Assembly: GCA_018241505.1 (NCBI GenBank)
Contig: JAFEDS010000004.1
Span: forward strand, 1-64,000
Source of the DNA: Pseudomonadota bacterium
Lineage (GTDB): Bacteria; Pseudomonadota; Gammaproteobacteria; Steroidobacterales; Steroidobacteraceae
Direction of reading: 5' to 3'
DNA length: 64,000 bases
Under the pieces are notes generated by a model. The model saw nothing but the letters and a program-made list of their open reading frames with translations, searched no databases and was not told the origin of the DNA. Below are positions 17,601 through 28,285 of the stretch, piece after piece; positions within the stretch are counted from its first letter, which is position 1, and each line of letters opens with the position of its first letter. The translations under genes and the position numbers were made by a program.

Positions 17601-18296
17601 TTCGCGTGTGACGGACTGCAGTTGCATGGTCCATTGCACGTCGTCGTCTTTTTTCTGCTCGACGCGCATGGGGATATAACCGCGTGAGGGCGCACACCAG
17701 AAGCGCGTCACCCGGGGCGAGCCGGTTTTTTGTGCGCCGTACACAACTGTGTCAACTTTGCCAACCGCTGTGTCAATGGACTCTTCGCGCTCGCGATGGT
17801 AGCCGTACTCGCGCACGGAGTTTTTATCGAGCATCTGGAACTTCTGCGGCTCGCGGCCCGCAAGTAACTCAACCATCAGTGCAATCTGTACCGATGAGTC
17901 GTCCTGGATGTTCGGGTGCAGCGGCATGTCGACCTTCGCGTCCTCATACACACCGGTCACGCGGCCATGCTCCCAATCGAACTTCACGTGGGAGTCCCGT
18001 TTCGTTGCCGACGTTCCGTCATCCGCGTCGTAGCTCAATGGCTGCACGCCCTTGTCGGTTACGCGCATGACGCTCTTCTGCACCGGACGTTGAGAGAACA
18101 TTTTGCCGATGCCACGCGGGCTGCTTTTGGATGAATAAACCCACGTATCGCCCTGCTTCTCGAGCTTCACGGTGGATACGGCGACTGTCATCCCGTGCCA
18201 CATCCAGCCATAGGAGGCTTCGAACGGTTTCAGCTCGTCCGCTCTTGCGGTCGCGATTGTGAACGCGAGGAGGGCGGCTGCCGCGGCAATTCTCAC
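17598..18296 (-). CDS. DUF3108 family exported protein
   Basis: This protein of 232 residues has a Sec signal peptide (about 1-19, ending ATARA) and is then a periplasmic or envelope beta-rich domain matching DUF3108: PFEASYGWMWHGM near the start, a central DDSSVQIALMVELLAG, and RFWCAPSRGYIPMRVEQ near the C-terminus. The function of the family is unknown. I place the start at GTG 18296, whose GTGA overlaps the purN stop and begins directly at the signal peptide; the longer frame upstream lies within purN. Position as third gene after purM-purN is common in gammaproteobacteria and argues for co-transcription rather than a purine role. Confidence 0.85.
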   Translation of the reverse strand: MRIAAAAALLAFTIATARADELKPFEASYGWMWHGMTVAVSTVKLEKQGDTWVYSSKSSPRGIGKMFSQRPVQKSVMRVTDKGVQPLSYDADDGTSATKRDSHVKFDWEHGRVTGVYEDAKVDMPLHPNIQDDSSVQIALMVELLAGREPQKFQMLDKNSVREYGYHREREESIDTAVGKVDTVVYGAQKTGSPRVTRFWCAPSRGYIPMRVEQKKDDDVQWTMQLQSVTRE

Positions 18297-18949
18297 GGGA
18301 AGTCCTCTACCACGGGCTGAGTCAGATGTTTGCCGTCCAGCAAGGGGCGGCCGCCGTTCCAATCGAGACGTTTGTCGGCGATCCACGCGATGACTCGCGG
18401 GTAGATTACGTGTTCGGTCGCTTGCACACGCGCGGCCAAGGTTGCCTCCGAGTCTGCCGTTTTGACCGGTACCCTGGACTGTAGGATCAATGGGCCGCCG
18501 TCGAGTTCCGGAGTCACGAAGTGAACGGTTGCGCCGTGCTCGGTATCTCCGGCGTCCAGGACGCGCTGGTGAGTGTGCAATCCGGTGTATTTCGGCAGCA
18601 GCGATGGATGGATGTTGATCATCCGGCCGGAGTAATGACGCACAAAGGGTGCCGTCAGCACTCGCATGAACCCGGCCAAAATGACGAGGTCAGGCGCGTG
18701 CTCATCCAAGGTCGCAGTTAGCGCCTTCTCGAAATCCTCGCGGCCCACACCCGATGACGGAACCACCTGTGTCCGGAGTCCCATCTGCTGGGCTGTTGGC
18801 AGGCCGGCAACGCCGGGTTTGTTGCTGATGACCACAGCCACTCGCGCGTTGATGCGGCGTTCCAGGCATTCGCGGGCGATTGTGGCCATGTTGGAGCCAC
18901 GGCCCGAAATCAGAATCGCCAGTCGCAGCGGGTCACTCGTTGATGACAA
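18293..18949 (-). CDS. purN: Phosphoribosylglycinamide formyltransferase (GAR transformylase)
   Basis: PurN transfers a formyl group from 10-formyl-THF to GAR in purine synthesis. The sequence shows [11 protein letters not shown] at the N-terminus, the catalytic block [19 protein letters not shown] and the conserved aspartate in [10 protein letters not shown] place the start at TTG 18949, giving 218 residues, close to the usual 212, and a 17-base overlap with purM. The longer open frame to 19054 lies within purM. It is followed by DUF3108 through a 4-base overlap. The exact start is the only doubt. Confidence 0.93.
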   Translation of the reverse strand: MSSTSDPLRLAILISGRGSNMATIARECLERRINARVAVVISNKPGVAGLPTAQQMGLRTQVVPSSGVGREDFEKALTATLDEHAPDLVILAGFMRVLTAPFVRHYSGRMINIHPSLLPKYTGLHTHQRVLDAGDTEHGATVHFVTPELDGGPLILQSRVPVKTADSEATLAARVQATEHVIYPRVIAWIADKRLDWNGGRPLLDGKHLTQPVVEDFP

Positions 18950-19976
18950 CGCCGTTCGCGCCTTTGCCGACCTCACCAATAATCGAGGCTGCTTCGCCAC
19001 GCTTGTTGAGCAAGTTGACCGCGGCTTGCGCATGTTCCTTCGGAACAACGGCAATCATGCCGATTCCACAGTTGAACGTCCGGTACATTTCAACCGAGTC
19101 AATGCGCGCGGTCTGCTGCAACCAGTCAAACACGGGGTCGCGCGGCCAACTCTTGCGTTCGAGCACGACTTCCAGTCCCTCTCTCAAGACGCGCGGGATG
19201 TTGTCGGTGATACCGCCGCCGGTGATATGCGCAAGACCCAGCACGGGTACTTTGCGGATCAGCTCGAGAAGGGATTTGACGTAGATGCGTGTCGGCGTAA
19301 GCAGCCGGTCAAACAGGAGCTTCCCCTCCAGCATCGTATCGGGCTTCGCGTTGGCAACTGCGATCAGCTTCCGGATCAGGGAGTATCCGTTGGAATGCGG
19401 CCCGGAGGAGGCCATTCCCACCACTGCATCGCCTGGCTTGATGCGCGATCCGTCGATGATGGCGCTCTTTTCGACGACGCCGACACAAAATCCGGCCAAA
19501 TCGTAGTCTTCACCCGAGTAGATGCCGGGCATTTCCGCCGTTTCGCCACCCACGAGCGCGGCACCCGCTTGGGCGCAACCTTCCGCAATTCCACGGATCA
19601 CCGACTCCGCGACATCCACGCGAAGCTTGCCGGTGGCGTAGTAGTCCAGGAAAAAGAGCGGCTCGGCGCCCTGGACGACAACGTCGTTCACGCACATTGC
19701 CACTAGGTCGATACCGATGGTGTCGTGGCGACCCGTATCGATCGCGAGCCGCAGTTTTGTGCCGACTCCGTCGGTACCTGAAACGAGCACGGGCTGCTTG
19801 TATCCCGCCGGGATTTCCACGCATGCCCCAAAACCGCCGATTCCCGCAAGAACCTCCGGACGCTGCGTACGGCGCACGACCGGCTTGATGCGCTCTACGA
19901 GCTCATCTCCCGCGTCAATGTCGACACCCGCATCGCGATACGTGATTCCTCGATCAGTCGGCGCATTTTTTTCCAT
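18933..19976 (-). CDS. purM: Phosphoribosylformylglycinamidine cyclo-ligase (AIR synthetase)
   Basis: PurM makes aminoimidazole ribotide from FGAM with ATP. The 347-residue protein shows the family blocks [48 protein letters not shown] and [15 protein letters not shown], and has the normal length. It heads the purM-purN-DUF3108 unit and is divergent from the DUF2066 gene with only 30 bases between the two starts. That A/T-rich interval must hold both promoters, and the order purM divergent to DUF2066-hda is typical of gammaproteobacteria. Confidence 0.96.
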   Translation of the reverse strand: MEKNAPTDRGITYRDAGVDIDAGDELVERIKPVVRRTQRPEVLAGIGGFGACVEIPAGYKQPVLVSGTDGVGTKLRLAIDTGRHDTIGIDLVAMCVNDVVVQGAEPLFFLDYYATGKLRVDVAESVIRGIAEGCAQAGAALVGGETAEMPGIYSGEDYDLAGFCVGVVEKSAIIDGSRIKPGDAVVGMASSGPHSNGYSLIRKLIAVANAKPDTMLEGKLLFDRLLTPTRIYVKSLLELIRKVPVLGLAHITGGGITDNIPRVLREGLEVVLERKSWPRDPVFDWLQQTARIDSVEMYRTFNCGIGMIAVVPKEHAQAAVNLLNKRGEAASIIGEVGKGANGVVINE

Positions 19977-20006
19977 GTAAATATTCTACACACTTAAAAT
20001 GGGCCG

Positions 20007-20951
20007 ATGACCCGCAACACCCCAGTCCTCCTTGTGTCCCTGCTCCTGTGCATCGTCTCTCTGGATGCCTGGGCGGGCCGACCCGTCAGAGTCTATGAAG
20101 TGGAGCTCAAGGGGGGCCAGTCGCCGGCATCTGTGCAGGATGCGATGCGTGAGGCGCTCGTGCGTGCGACCGGTCGCCGCGAATCCGCTACCGACCCAGC
20201 CCTGGCCAGCATCATTTCCGATGCCGGAACCTACGTAAAAGGCTACACATCGCCCTCTAAGTCCCAACCCCAGGTGATCTTCGACAGTGCAGCCGTCGAG
20301 CGGGCAATCGTTGCGGCCGGGCGCAGCACCTGGGATCCCGTCCGCCCGTTCACGCTTGTGATTCTGTACCCCGCGCTGCCCAGACCGGCAGACGAGGCAG
20401 CACGCGCCGAGCTAGATCAAGCCGCCATCGCTCGTGGGCTTCCGATTACGGTTGTGCCGCTGTCTCCCGTGGATGCGTCAGGCAACGAATTACCCCGCGA
20501 TGCGTTGATGCAGATGGCACAGCGTTATGGCGGCGACGCCGTTCTGGTTGGCCGTTCGGATTCGGGCACTGCAAACGGCCAATTGAAGTGGACCCTGGCC
20601 ACGAATTTCTCGAGCGCAAGCTGGAGCGGGCCGTTGAACGCGGGCATCAATGGCGCCGTCGACAATATGGCTCCTGCCCAGGGTGGTTCACTCTCGGAAA
20701 TTGAGTCCAGCGCCAGAGTTGAGATCAGCGGTGTGGCAACGCTGACAGATTACGTGAACGTCCAGCGACTTCTGGAAAGCGCCCCCGGTGTACGACGGGT
20801 GAATGTAGGCGCGGCCAGTGGCAACGTTGTGATGTTCGATGTGCTCGCGAGAGGCGGCGGCGATGCAATCAGCCACGGCCTGACAGGTTCCAGCCATCTC
20901 GTACAGCAAGAAGCGTCCAGTGCCCGGCTCGCGTATCAATACCGACCTTAG
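20007..20951 (+). CDS. DUF2066 family exported protein
   Basis: This 314-residue protein has a signal peptide (about 1-23, ending DAWA) and the DUF2066 domain: a starting VRVYEVELKG, then DAMREALVRATGR, and the periplasmic blocks FTLVILYPALP and GGDAVLVGRSD. The role of the family is unknown. It lies 15 bases before a CDP-alcohol phosphatidyltransferase gene and then hda; that order is conserved in many gammaproteobacteria and supports the call. No membrane segment apart from the signal is visible, so it is probably periplasmic. Confidence 0.87.
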   Translation: MTRNTPVLLVSLLLCIVSLDAWAGRPVRVYEVELKGGQSPASVQDAMREALVRATGRRESATDPALASIISDAGTYVKGYTSPSKSQPQVIFDSAAVERAIVAAGRSTWDPVRPFTLVILYPALPRPADEAARAELDQAAIARGLPITVVPLSPVDASGNELPRDALMQMAQRYGGDAVLVGRSDSGTANGQLKWTLATNFSSASWSGPLNAGINGAVDNMAPAQGGSLSEIESSARVEISGVATLTDYVNVQRLLESAPGVRRVNVGAASGNVVMFDVLARGGGDAISHGLTGSSHLVQQEASSARLAYQYRP

Positions 20952-20966
20952 TCTTTTCGAGTCGAC

Positions 20967-21518
20967 GTGCGCCATCTGCCTAACATCATCTGCGTGTTTC
21001 GGATCCTGCTGGTGTGGCCTGTTGCGGCTGCGCTCGCCGATCACGAGTACCTGACAGCGCTGGCGTTGTTCATGGTTGCGGGCGCTTCCGACGGCGTCGA
21101 CGGCTATCTTGCCAAGCGTTTCAACTGGACGTCCGAGCTCGGCAAGGTCCTCGACCCGCTGGCAGACAAGCTGCTGCTCGTTACTGTTTTTGTTGAGGCG
21201 GCATGGATGGGACTTACCCCTTGGTGGCTGACTTCCGCGGTGGTCGCGCGGGATGTGTCGATTGCGCTCGGGGCGTTGGCGTACAGGCTGTTGATCGGGC
21301 CTTTGCGCGGGCGGCCGACGGTGTCCAGTAAGATCAACACGGCTATGCAGCTTTTGTACCCTGTATGCATGCTGCTCCACGCAGCACTTCGCGTTCCGCC
21401 CCAAGAGATTCTCGACGCGCTCGCGGTTCTGGTGTTCATCACCACCGTGATCTCGGGACTCAACTACATAGCCGTGTTTACCCGCCGTGCGTGGGATGCG
21501 CCGGCGAGTTCCTCCTGA
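20967..21518 (+). CDS. CDP-alcohol phosphatidyltransferase family membrane protein (PgsA-like)
   Basis: This is an integral membrane enzyme of 183 residues with about five hydrophobic segments. The family motif is present as SDGVDGYLAKRFNWTSELGKV continuing to LDPLADK, with the usual spacing of the four aspartates; the conserved Arg after the second DG is Lys here. PgsA-type enzymes exchange CMP from CDP-diacylglycerol for glycerol 3-phosphate; the true acceptor of this paralogue is not known. The start is GTG 20967. It sits between DUF2066 and hda, the usual place for this paralogue, so it is probably not the main pgsA. Confidence 0.85.
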   Translation: MRHLPNIICVFRILLVWPVAAALADHEYLTALALFMVAGASDGVDGYLAKRFNWTSELGKVLDPLADKLLLVTVFVEAAWMGLTPWWLTSAVVARDVSIALGALAYRLLIGPLRGRPTVSSKINTAMQLLYPVCMLLHAALRVPPQEILDALAVLVFITTVISGLNYIAVFTRRAWDAPASSS

Positions 21519-21529
21519 GGGTGCGGCCC

Positions 21530-22853
<1,324 letters not shown>

Positions 22854-22905
22854 CTATTCCTTTTGGTTTCGTGCAGAAACGGCAGGCTACATTTATATTG
22901 GTTGG

Positions 22906-23178
22906 GTGATTGGCAAACTGTATTTTGTGGCAGGCCGGGTGCAGGGCGTCTACTACCGCGCCACGGCGGCGCGGCACGCGCGAGATCTGCAGATCAAAGG
23001 TTACGCCAGAAACCTGGCCGACGGGCGCGTCGAGGTGCTTGCGTATGGCAGCGAGGCTGCCCACGCGGAGCTCGTGAAGCGTCTTTGGATAGGTTCATCC
23101 GCATCAAAGGTTGCGTCTGTTGAGGCTGTGGATCCGGCCGACGGCACCCAGATTCCCAATGACTTCTCTACCGGCTGA
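22906..23178 (+). CDS. acyP: Acylphosphatase
   Basis: This small enzyme hydrolyses acyl phosphates. The 90-residue protein has the phosphate loop GRVQGVYYRATA with the catalytic Arg and, after ARDLQIKGYARNL, the catalytic Asn. It is normal in length. GTG 22906 begins just before the conserved core and is the only fitting start. The stop overlaps the longest possible frame of the next gene (ggt), but the likely ggt start lies 16 bases after acyP, so the two may be co-transcribed. Confidence 0.9.
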   Translation: MIGKLYFVAGRVQGVYYRATAARHARDLQIKGYARNLADGRVEVLAYGSEAAHAELVKRLWIGSSASKVASVEAVDPADGTQIPNDFSTG

Positions 23179-23194
23179 AGCTGAGGATTTTCGC

Positions 23195-24892
23195 TTGCGC
23201 AAGCTCTGTTATCTGATCATTGCGATATTCGCGACGACGCTCGCTGCTGCGAAACCGCCTGTTGCACCCAAGGTGGCGAAACAGACTGCGGCCATTGTCG
23301 CTGCCAATCCGATGGCGGTCGAAGCGGGAGCGGAAATCCTGCGCAAAGGTGGCAGCGCCGTCGACGCTGCGGTCGCCGCGCAGGTGATGTTGGGTCTCGT
23401 CGAACCGCAGAGCTCCGGTGTGGGTGGCGGCTCGTTCATGATGTATTTCGACGCCAGGACAAACGTGATCACCGCGTTGGATGGCAGGGAGAAGGCTCCC
23501 GCGGGCGCAACACCTGACATGTTCCTGGACGAGCACGGCAAGCCGATGTCGTACATCCAGGCAGTACGTACCGGACGATCGACGGGCGTTCCCGGTGCAA
23601 TGCGCATGTTGTCGGAAGCTCAGGCAAAGCTCGGCAAGCTGCCGTGGCGCGAGTTGTTTACGCCGGCCATCCGCGCCGCCGAAAACGGCTTCAAAGTCCC
23701 GCAACGGCTCGCCAACTTCCTGTCACCCGATTTCGGGTTTCCACCCACGCCCGAAGTCCGGGCGTTGTTTCATCGGCCCGATGGCTCACCCCTGCAGGCA
23801 GGTGACGAATTCAAAAATCCGGCGTACGCGAAAACGCTGCGTCGAATTGCCAACGAAGGAGTGAAAGCTCTGTATGAAGGGGAGATCGCCAAGGAGATTG
23901 TGAGCAAGACTCATGAAGCGCCGAATCCGGGCACGATGACCCTGCAGGATCTGGCCTCGTATCGCGCCGATTGGGTGAAGCCGTTGTGCGGACCTTATCG
24001 GGAGTACTCGGTGTGCGTGCCGCCGCCGCCGTCGAGTGGCGTCAATCTGCTGCAGTTCCTGGCGATTCTCGATCACACCGACATCGCGACACGCGGTCCG
24101 TCGGACCCGCAGTCGTGGTTTCTGTTTGCCCAGGCCAGCCGCCTCATGTACGCCGATCGTGATCGATATGTCGCCGATCCGCAGTTCATTCCCGTTCCTG
24201 TCGACAAGTTGCTCAACCCCGACTACCTGGCGGAACGCGCTCGTATGATCGGGGACCGCATTGGGCCGCCGCCGCCGGCCGGGCAGTTTGCCAGCGTGTG
24301 GCGCGGTCCCGATGCAACACAGGAAGCGCAGGGCACGAGTCACCTGGTGGTGATGGATGCCGAGGGCAATGTCGTTTCGATGACGACGACCGTGGAGTCG
24401 ATATTCGGCTCGGGTCGGACCGTGGGCGGTTTCGTGCTCAACAACCAACTGACCGACTTTTCCTACAGGCCCACCGACGACAGCGGCGCGCCAGTCGCCA
24501 ACGCCGTGCAGGGCGGCAAGCGGCCGCGTTCCTCCATGTCGCCGATTGTCGTCGTCGACAAGAACGGGAAGTTTGTGGCGGCGTTCGGCTCGCCGGGTGG
24601 ATCCTCCATCCTCGACTACAACACGAAGACCGCGGTGGGCGTATTGGCCTGGAAGCTGTCCATGCAGCAGGCGATCGAGCTGCCCAACCTGATTGCGCGT
24701 GGCAATGACATCGCCGGTGAAGTTGATCGCTTCTCGCCGCAGGTGCTGGCCGGGCTGCGCGATCGCGGTATAAACCTGGAGGCCGGGCGTGCGGAAAACT
24801 CAGGCTTGCACGGGTTGTTGAGGCACCCCGATGGGACGCTGGAGGGTGGGGCTGATTCACGGCGCGAAGGAATCGTGCGGCTGGTGCCATGA
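23195..24892 (+). CDS. ggt: Gamma-glutamyltransferase, periplasmic
   Basis: This N-terminal nucleophile hydrolase cleaves gamma-glutamyl bonds of glutathione and related peptides in the periplasm and matures by autocleavage. From TTG 23195 it has 565 residues with a signal peptide (about 1-19) directly at the start and GAGG at fair spacing upstream; ATG 23159 inside acyP is an alternative. The self-cleavage nucleophile is Thr381 in GTSHLVVMD, followed by VSMTTTVES, and the substrate loop PRSSMSP and GSPGGSSIL are present. Both the large and small subunit regions are complete. Confidence 0.93.
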   Translation: MRKLCYLIIAIFATTLAAAKPPVAPKVAKQTAAIVAANPMAVEAGAEILRKGGSAVDAAVAAQVMLGLVEPQSSGVGGGSFMMYFDARTNVITALDGREKAPAGATPDMFLDEHGKPMSYIQAVRTGRSTGVPGAMRMLSEAQAKLGKLPWRELFTPAIRAAENGFKVPQRLANFLSPDFGFPPTPEVRALFHRPDGSPLQAGDEFKNPAYAKTLRRIANEGVKALYEGEIAKEIVSKTHEAPNPGTMTLQDLASYRADWVKPLCGPYREYSVCVPPPPSSGVNLLQFLAILDHTDIATRGPSDPQSWFLFAQASRLMYADRDRYVADPQFIPVPVDKLLNPDYLAERARMIGDRIGPPPPAGQFASVWRGPDATQEAQGTSHLVVMDAEGNVVSMTTTVESIFGSGRTVGGFVLNNQLTDFSYRPTDDSGAPVANAVQGGKRPRSSMSPIVVVDKNGKFVAAFGSPGGSSILDYNTKTAVGVLAWKLSMQQAIELPNLIARGNDIAGEVDRFSPQVLAGLRDRGINLEAGRAENSGLHGLLRHPDGTLEGGADSRREGIVRLVP

Positions 24893-24900
24893 TTTAATTG

Positions 24901-25010
24901 GCGCGGCACTGGCCGCGCGGAGCCGAGGCTTCGTTTCCGCCGGCAAAAAGCGTGGTTTTTGCCGGCTGCGTTGGTGTAAGGCGTCTGCGGCGCGTTGGGC
25001 GCGCGGAGCC
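24901..25010. repeat. Cluster of palindromes and 11-base direct repeats after ggt
   Basis: The 140-base interval between convergent ggt and the lytic transglycosylase gene holds an inverted repeat GCGCGGC-ACTG-GCCGCGC (24901-24918). It also holds an 11-base direct repeat CGCGCGGAGCC at 24914-24924 and 25000-25010, and the strong hairpin listed separately between the two copies. It resembles an interspersed palindromic element, but only one copy is visible in this window. Confidence 0.5.
24939..24966. terminator. Bidirectional hairpin terminator between ggt and lytic transglycosylase
   Basis: GCCGGCAAAAA (24939-24949) and TTTTTGCCGGC (24956-24966) are perfect 11-base inverted arms around a 6-base loop. 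The A and T runs lie at the loop end of the stem, not outside it, so it is not a textbook intrinsic terminator. Its place between convergent genes still favours that role. Confidence 0.5.
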
Positions 25011-25032
25011 TGGGTACTTCCCGCGGGGCAAC

Positions 25033-25698
25033 TTAGCGCGTTGCTACAGGCTTGCCCGGCCGCTTGGGCGTAGCCGAAGGGAATCCCAGGTCGTCCGCGC
25101 CGTTCCAGCGCGTCCAACGCGAAATCACCATGTCCGGATACCCCCTCTGTCCCACGCTCCCGTTGTAGCGCGCGAGGGCTTTGCGCACGTCATTGCGCTC
25201 ATAGCGCAAGTAATACCGCAGGATCGCGCACCCCATGTGGATGTTCGGCCCGGTGTGGATCAACTCATACCGTTTGATACCGAGCTTTTCCGGCCAGAAC
25301 GGCATCACCTGCATCAGCCCCACGGCGCCTGCCGACGAGACCGCCCAGCGGTTGAATCTGCTCTCGATATCCATCACTGCCATCACGAGGCCGGGCGGGA
25401 GGCGCGCTTCGCCTGAGCGATGTGTTTCGCAGTAGACCTGCTTCAGGATCTCCATGCGCTCATCGTGCTCCTTCACGATTTTCCGCAGCCGCGGCTCCAT
25501 CAGCGTGTACCAGACGGCAGAGTCGTAGTGGTCGGTAAAGCACTCTGCCTGACTGATGGCGCGCTGCACGACCTCTTTCAGCTCAGGATCGCGCTGTCCA
25601 TCGGCGACCGCCGCGCTCGAAAGCAGCGCGCCGGCAACGAACAGGCCCGCGCGGATCCTATTGAGGAGCCAGGCGCGAGCGGATGAAGTTGAGCGCAT
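25033..25698 (-). CDS. Lytic transglycosylase, SLT domain
   Basis: This muramidase-like enzyme cleaves peptidoglycan with anhydro product formation. From ATG 25698 it has 221 residues: a signal peptide (about 1-33), then a helical segment, then the SLT core [16 protein letters not shown] with catalytic Glu112, followed by [15 protein letters not shown] and the RYNGS block. The start lies 41 bases inside proS; no better start exists after the proS stop, so overlap and coupling with proS are likely. The longer upstream frame is proS antiframe. I cannot assign it to a named Mlt subgroup. Confidence 0.87.
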   Translation of the reverse strand: MRSTSSARAWLLNRIRAGLFVAGALLSSAAVADGQRDPELKEVVQRAISQAECFTDHYDSAVWYTLMEPRLRKIVKEHDERMEILKQVYCETHRSGEARLPPGLVMAVMDIESRFNRWAVSSAGAVGLMQVMPFWPEKLGIKRYELIHTGPNIHMGCAILRYYLRYERNDVRKALARYNGSVGQRGYPDMVISRWTRWNGADDLGFPSATPKRPGKPVATR

Positions 25699-27373
25699 CG
25701 CCCAGCGGGAATTCCTGACTTTCGCTGTCACGGCGGCCGCGATACTCGAGTTTGCCCGCTTCCAGGCCGCGTTCTCCGACAACCAGGCGGTGAGGTATCC
25801 CGAATAGCTCCGCGTCCGCGAATTTGACCCCGGGGCGGGCATCGCGGTCGTCGTACAGCACTTCGATTCCAGCGGCAGTGAGCTCGGCATAGAGCCGGTC
25901 GGCAACCTCGCGTACCCGTTCGGATTTCTGCATGCCCATGGGCACGAGCACAACCTGGAAGGGCGCAATCGGGTCCGGCCAGATGATGCCGCGCTCATCG
26001 TGATTCTGTTCAATGGCCGCGGCGACGATGCGCGTCACACCGATACCGTAGCAACCCATGTACAACTTCACTTCCTTGCCGCTTTCGTCGAGCACGACGC
26101 CTTTCATGGGCTCGCTGTACTTCTGGCCGAGCTGGAAGATGTGACCGACTTCAATGCCGCGGGCAATCTTCAAACGCCCGTGTCCAGTGGGGCTCGGATC
26201 ACCTTCTACCACGTTGCGGATGTCAGCCGCGATCATGCCCTGGACATCACGGTCCCAGTTGACCCCGGTGTAGTGCATGTCTTTCTCGTTGGCGCCGGCT
26301 ACAAAGTCCGCCAACGCGAGGGCGCTGTGATCTGCATAGATGCGACCTTTGAATCCAACAGGCCCGATGTACCCGGCGACCGCCTCTGTTGAACGGGCGA
26401 TGCGATCCGCACTCGCCATGCGCAGAGGGCTTGCTACGCCGTCGAGCTTTTGCGCCTTGATGGCGTTGAGCTCATGGTCGCCACGCACCACCAGCGCTAC
26501 AACGTCGTTTTCCTCGACCCCGTCAACCAGCAATGTTTTGACAGTGCGGTTGGCCGGTACCTTGAGGAACTTTGTCAGGTCCTCGATGGTTTTCGCGCCG
26601 GGCGTCGACACCTTGATCAGCGGTTGAGCGGGAGCGGGGCGGGGCTCGGCCGGAGGCGCGGCGACGGCCGCCTCCAGGTTTGCCGCGTATTCATCCCCGT
26701 CGGAGAACACGATGGCGTCCTCTCCGGACGAGGCGAGCACATGGAATTCTTGAGAGACATCGCCGCCGATTGCGCCCGAATCGGCGCGAACAGCGCGGAA
26801 TCTGAGCCCAGTTCGCGTGAAAATGCGCACATAGGCGTCGTACATCGCCCGATAGCCCTCTCTCAGCGAGGCTTCGTCAATGTGAAAGGAGTACGCGTCC
26901 TTCATGATGAACTCGCGCGCACGCATCACACCGAAGCGGGGCCGTATCTCGTCCCGGAACTTCGTCTGGATCTGGTAGAAATTCACCGGAAGCTGCCGGT
27001 AGCTCTGCAGCGTTTGCCGCGCGATGTCGGTGACGACTTCTTCGTGGGTGGGGCCCGCGACGAAGTCCCTTTTGTGACGGTCCTGGATGCGCAAGAGCTC
27101 AGGCCCATACGCCTGCCATCGCCCGGACTCCTGCCACAGCTCGGCGGGTTGGACCACGGGCATCACGATTTCCAGGGCGCCGGCGCGGTTCATTTCCTCG
27201 CGGATAATGCGCTCGACCTTCTGCAGTACGCGCAGACCGATCGGCAGCCAGCTATACAGACCGGCAGCGAGACGGCGGATGAGACCCGCGCGCAGCATCA
27301 ACTGGTGGCTGATCAACTCCGCCTCGGCAGGGATTTCCTTGAGGGTGTTGATGGGGTATTGCGAGAGCCTCAT
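25658..27373 (-). CDS. proS: Proline--tRNA ligase, bacterial type with editing insertion
   Basis: This class II synthetase charges tRNA-Pro. From ATG 27373 it has 571 residues, matching the E. coli length. Motif 1 lies around [18 protein letters not shown], motif 2 around [26 protein letters not shown] and motif 3 near [17 protein letters not shown]; the INS editing domain lies between motifs 2 and 3 (about 230-400). The longer frame upstream lacks family similarity. It is divergent from pssA, with 98 bases between starts, and overlaps the lytic transglycosylase gene downstream. Confidence 0.96.
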   Translation of the reverse strand: MRLSQYPINTLKEIPAEAELISHQLMLRAGLIRRLAAGLYSWLPIGLRVLQKVERIIREEMNRAGALEIVMPVVQPAELWQESGRWQAYGPELLRIQDRHKRDFVAGPTHEEVVTDIARQTLQSYRQLPVNFYQIQTKFRDEIRPRFGVMRAREFIMKDAYSFHIDEASLREGYRAMYDAYVRIFTRTGLRFRAVRADSGAIGGDVSQEFHVLASSGEDAIVFSDGDEYAANLEAAVAAPPAEPRPAPAQPLIKVSTPGAKTIEDLTKFLKVPANRTVKTLLVDGVEENDVVALVVRGDHELNAIKAQKLDGVASPLRMASADRIARSTEAVAGYIGPVGFKGRIYADHSALALADFVAGANEKDMHYTGVNWDRDVQGMIAADIRNVVEGDPSPTGHGRLKIARGIEVGHIFQLGQKYSEPMKGVVLDESGKEVKLYMGCYGIGVTRIVAAAIEQNHDERGIIWPDPIAPFQVVLVPMGMQKSERVREVADRLYAELTAAGIEVLYDDRDARPGVKFADAELFGIPHRLVVGERGLEAGKLEYRGRRDSESQEFPLGDALNFIRSRLAPQ

Positions 27374-27471
27374 CGGTAGCGTTCGGGTCCGTGTCAGAGA
27401 TGGGGACGGGATATTAGCATCGCCTGCTAAACTGCCGGACTTCACCAGTCAACGAGCAGAATCGCCCGCAC

Positions 27472-28278
27472 ATGGAGACAGAACCCGAAGAGGAATTGAA
27501 GCCGCGCCGCAAGGGCATCTACCTCCTGCCGAATCTGCTGACCACGGGATGCATGTTTTCCGGCTTCTACGCGATTGTGGCGGCCATAGACAAGAATTTT
27601 GCTCCGGCGGGTGAGGCCATTTTCGTGGCCATGATTTTCGACACCCTGGATGGGCGCATGGCCCGGCTCACGAAGACCGAGAGTGCCTTCGGCAAGGAGT
27701 ACGACAGCCTCGCCGATATGGTGTCGTTCGGGATTGCGCCCGCGATTGTGGCCTACCAGTGGGGCGTCGTCCGAATCGCGGAATTCGGTCAGTATTGGGG
27801 CCGCTTCGGCTGGTTGGCCTGCTTCTTTTATACCGCGGCCGCCGGCATGCGGCTGGCGCGCTTCAACACTCGCGCAGCCGCGGACAAGCGCTATTTCGAG
27901 GGGCTGCCCAGCCCGTCCGCGGCCGCGAATGTTGCCGCATTTATTTGGTTTTCCAGTCACTTTCACGAGCCCGGGCTGACGGGGCTGATTGCGGCCATGA
28001 CGCTCACGGCCTGTGCCGGGGCCCTGATGGTCAGCCGGTTCAGCTTTCCCAGCTTCAAGCAGTTCAACCTCGACCGGCGCGTCAAGTTTGTGTACGCGAT
28101 TGTCGTTCCGGTGTTTTTTGCGCTGATTGCGCTCGATCCTCCGGCGATGCTGCTGGCGATGTTCGCGACGTATGCCCTGTCCGCACCCGTGTTGTGGGTA
28201 GGCCGGCGCGTGCGCCGACTGTTCCGCGGTTCACCCGTGCCTGGCTCCGGGCCGGGCCCGGGCCCCGGTCCGGCATGA
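27472..28278 (+). CDS. pssA: CDP-diacylglycerol--serine O-phosphatidyltransferase
   Basis: This integral membrane enzyme makes phosphatidylserine, the precursor of phosphatidylethanolamine. Its 268 residues have several hydrophobic helices and the CDP-alcohol motif FDTLDGRMARLTKTESAFG continuing to KEYDSLADMVSFG, the subclass II (Bacillus-like) pattern. A charged N-terminus (METEPEEELKPRRK) precedes the first helix and a Gly/Pro tail ends it. It is divergent from proS and starts a rightward run (udg, rimI, ogt, atl, ior) with gaps of only 8 to 33 bases. Confidence 0.93.
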   Translation: METEPEEELKPRRKGIYLLPNLLTTGCMFSGFYAIVAAIDKNFAPAGEAIFVAMIFDTLDGRMARLTKTESAFGKEYDSLADMVSFGIAPAIVAYQWGVVRIAEFGQYWGRFGWLACFFYTAAAGMRLARFNTRAAADKRYFEGLPSPSAAANVAAFIWFSSHFHEPGLTGLIAAMTLTACAGALMVSRFSFPSFKQFNLDRRVKFVYAIVVPVFFALIALDPPAMLLAMFATYALSAPVLWVGRRVRRLFRGSPVPGSGPGPGPGPA

Positions 28279-28285
28279 CGAGCTG

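Noticed and set aside
24901-24966. Possible CRISPR-like repeat
   Set aside because: Only two short copies with no spacer array; it is a palindrome cluster.
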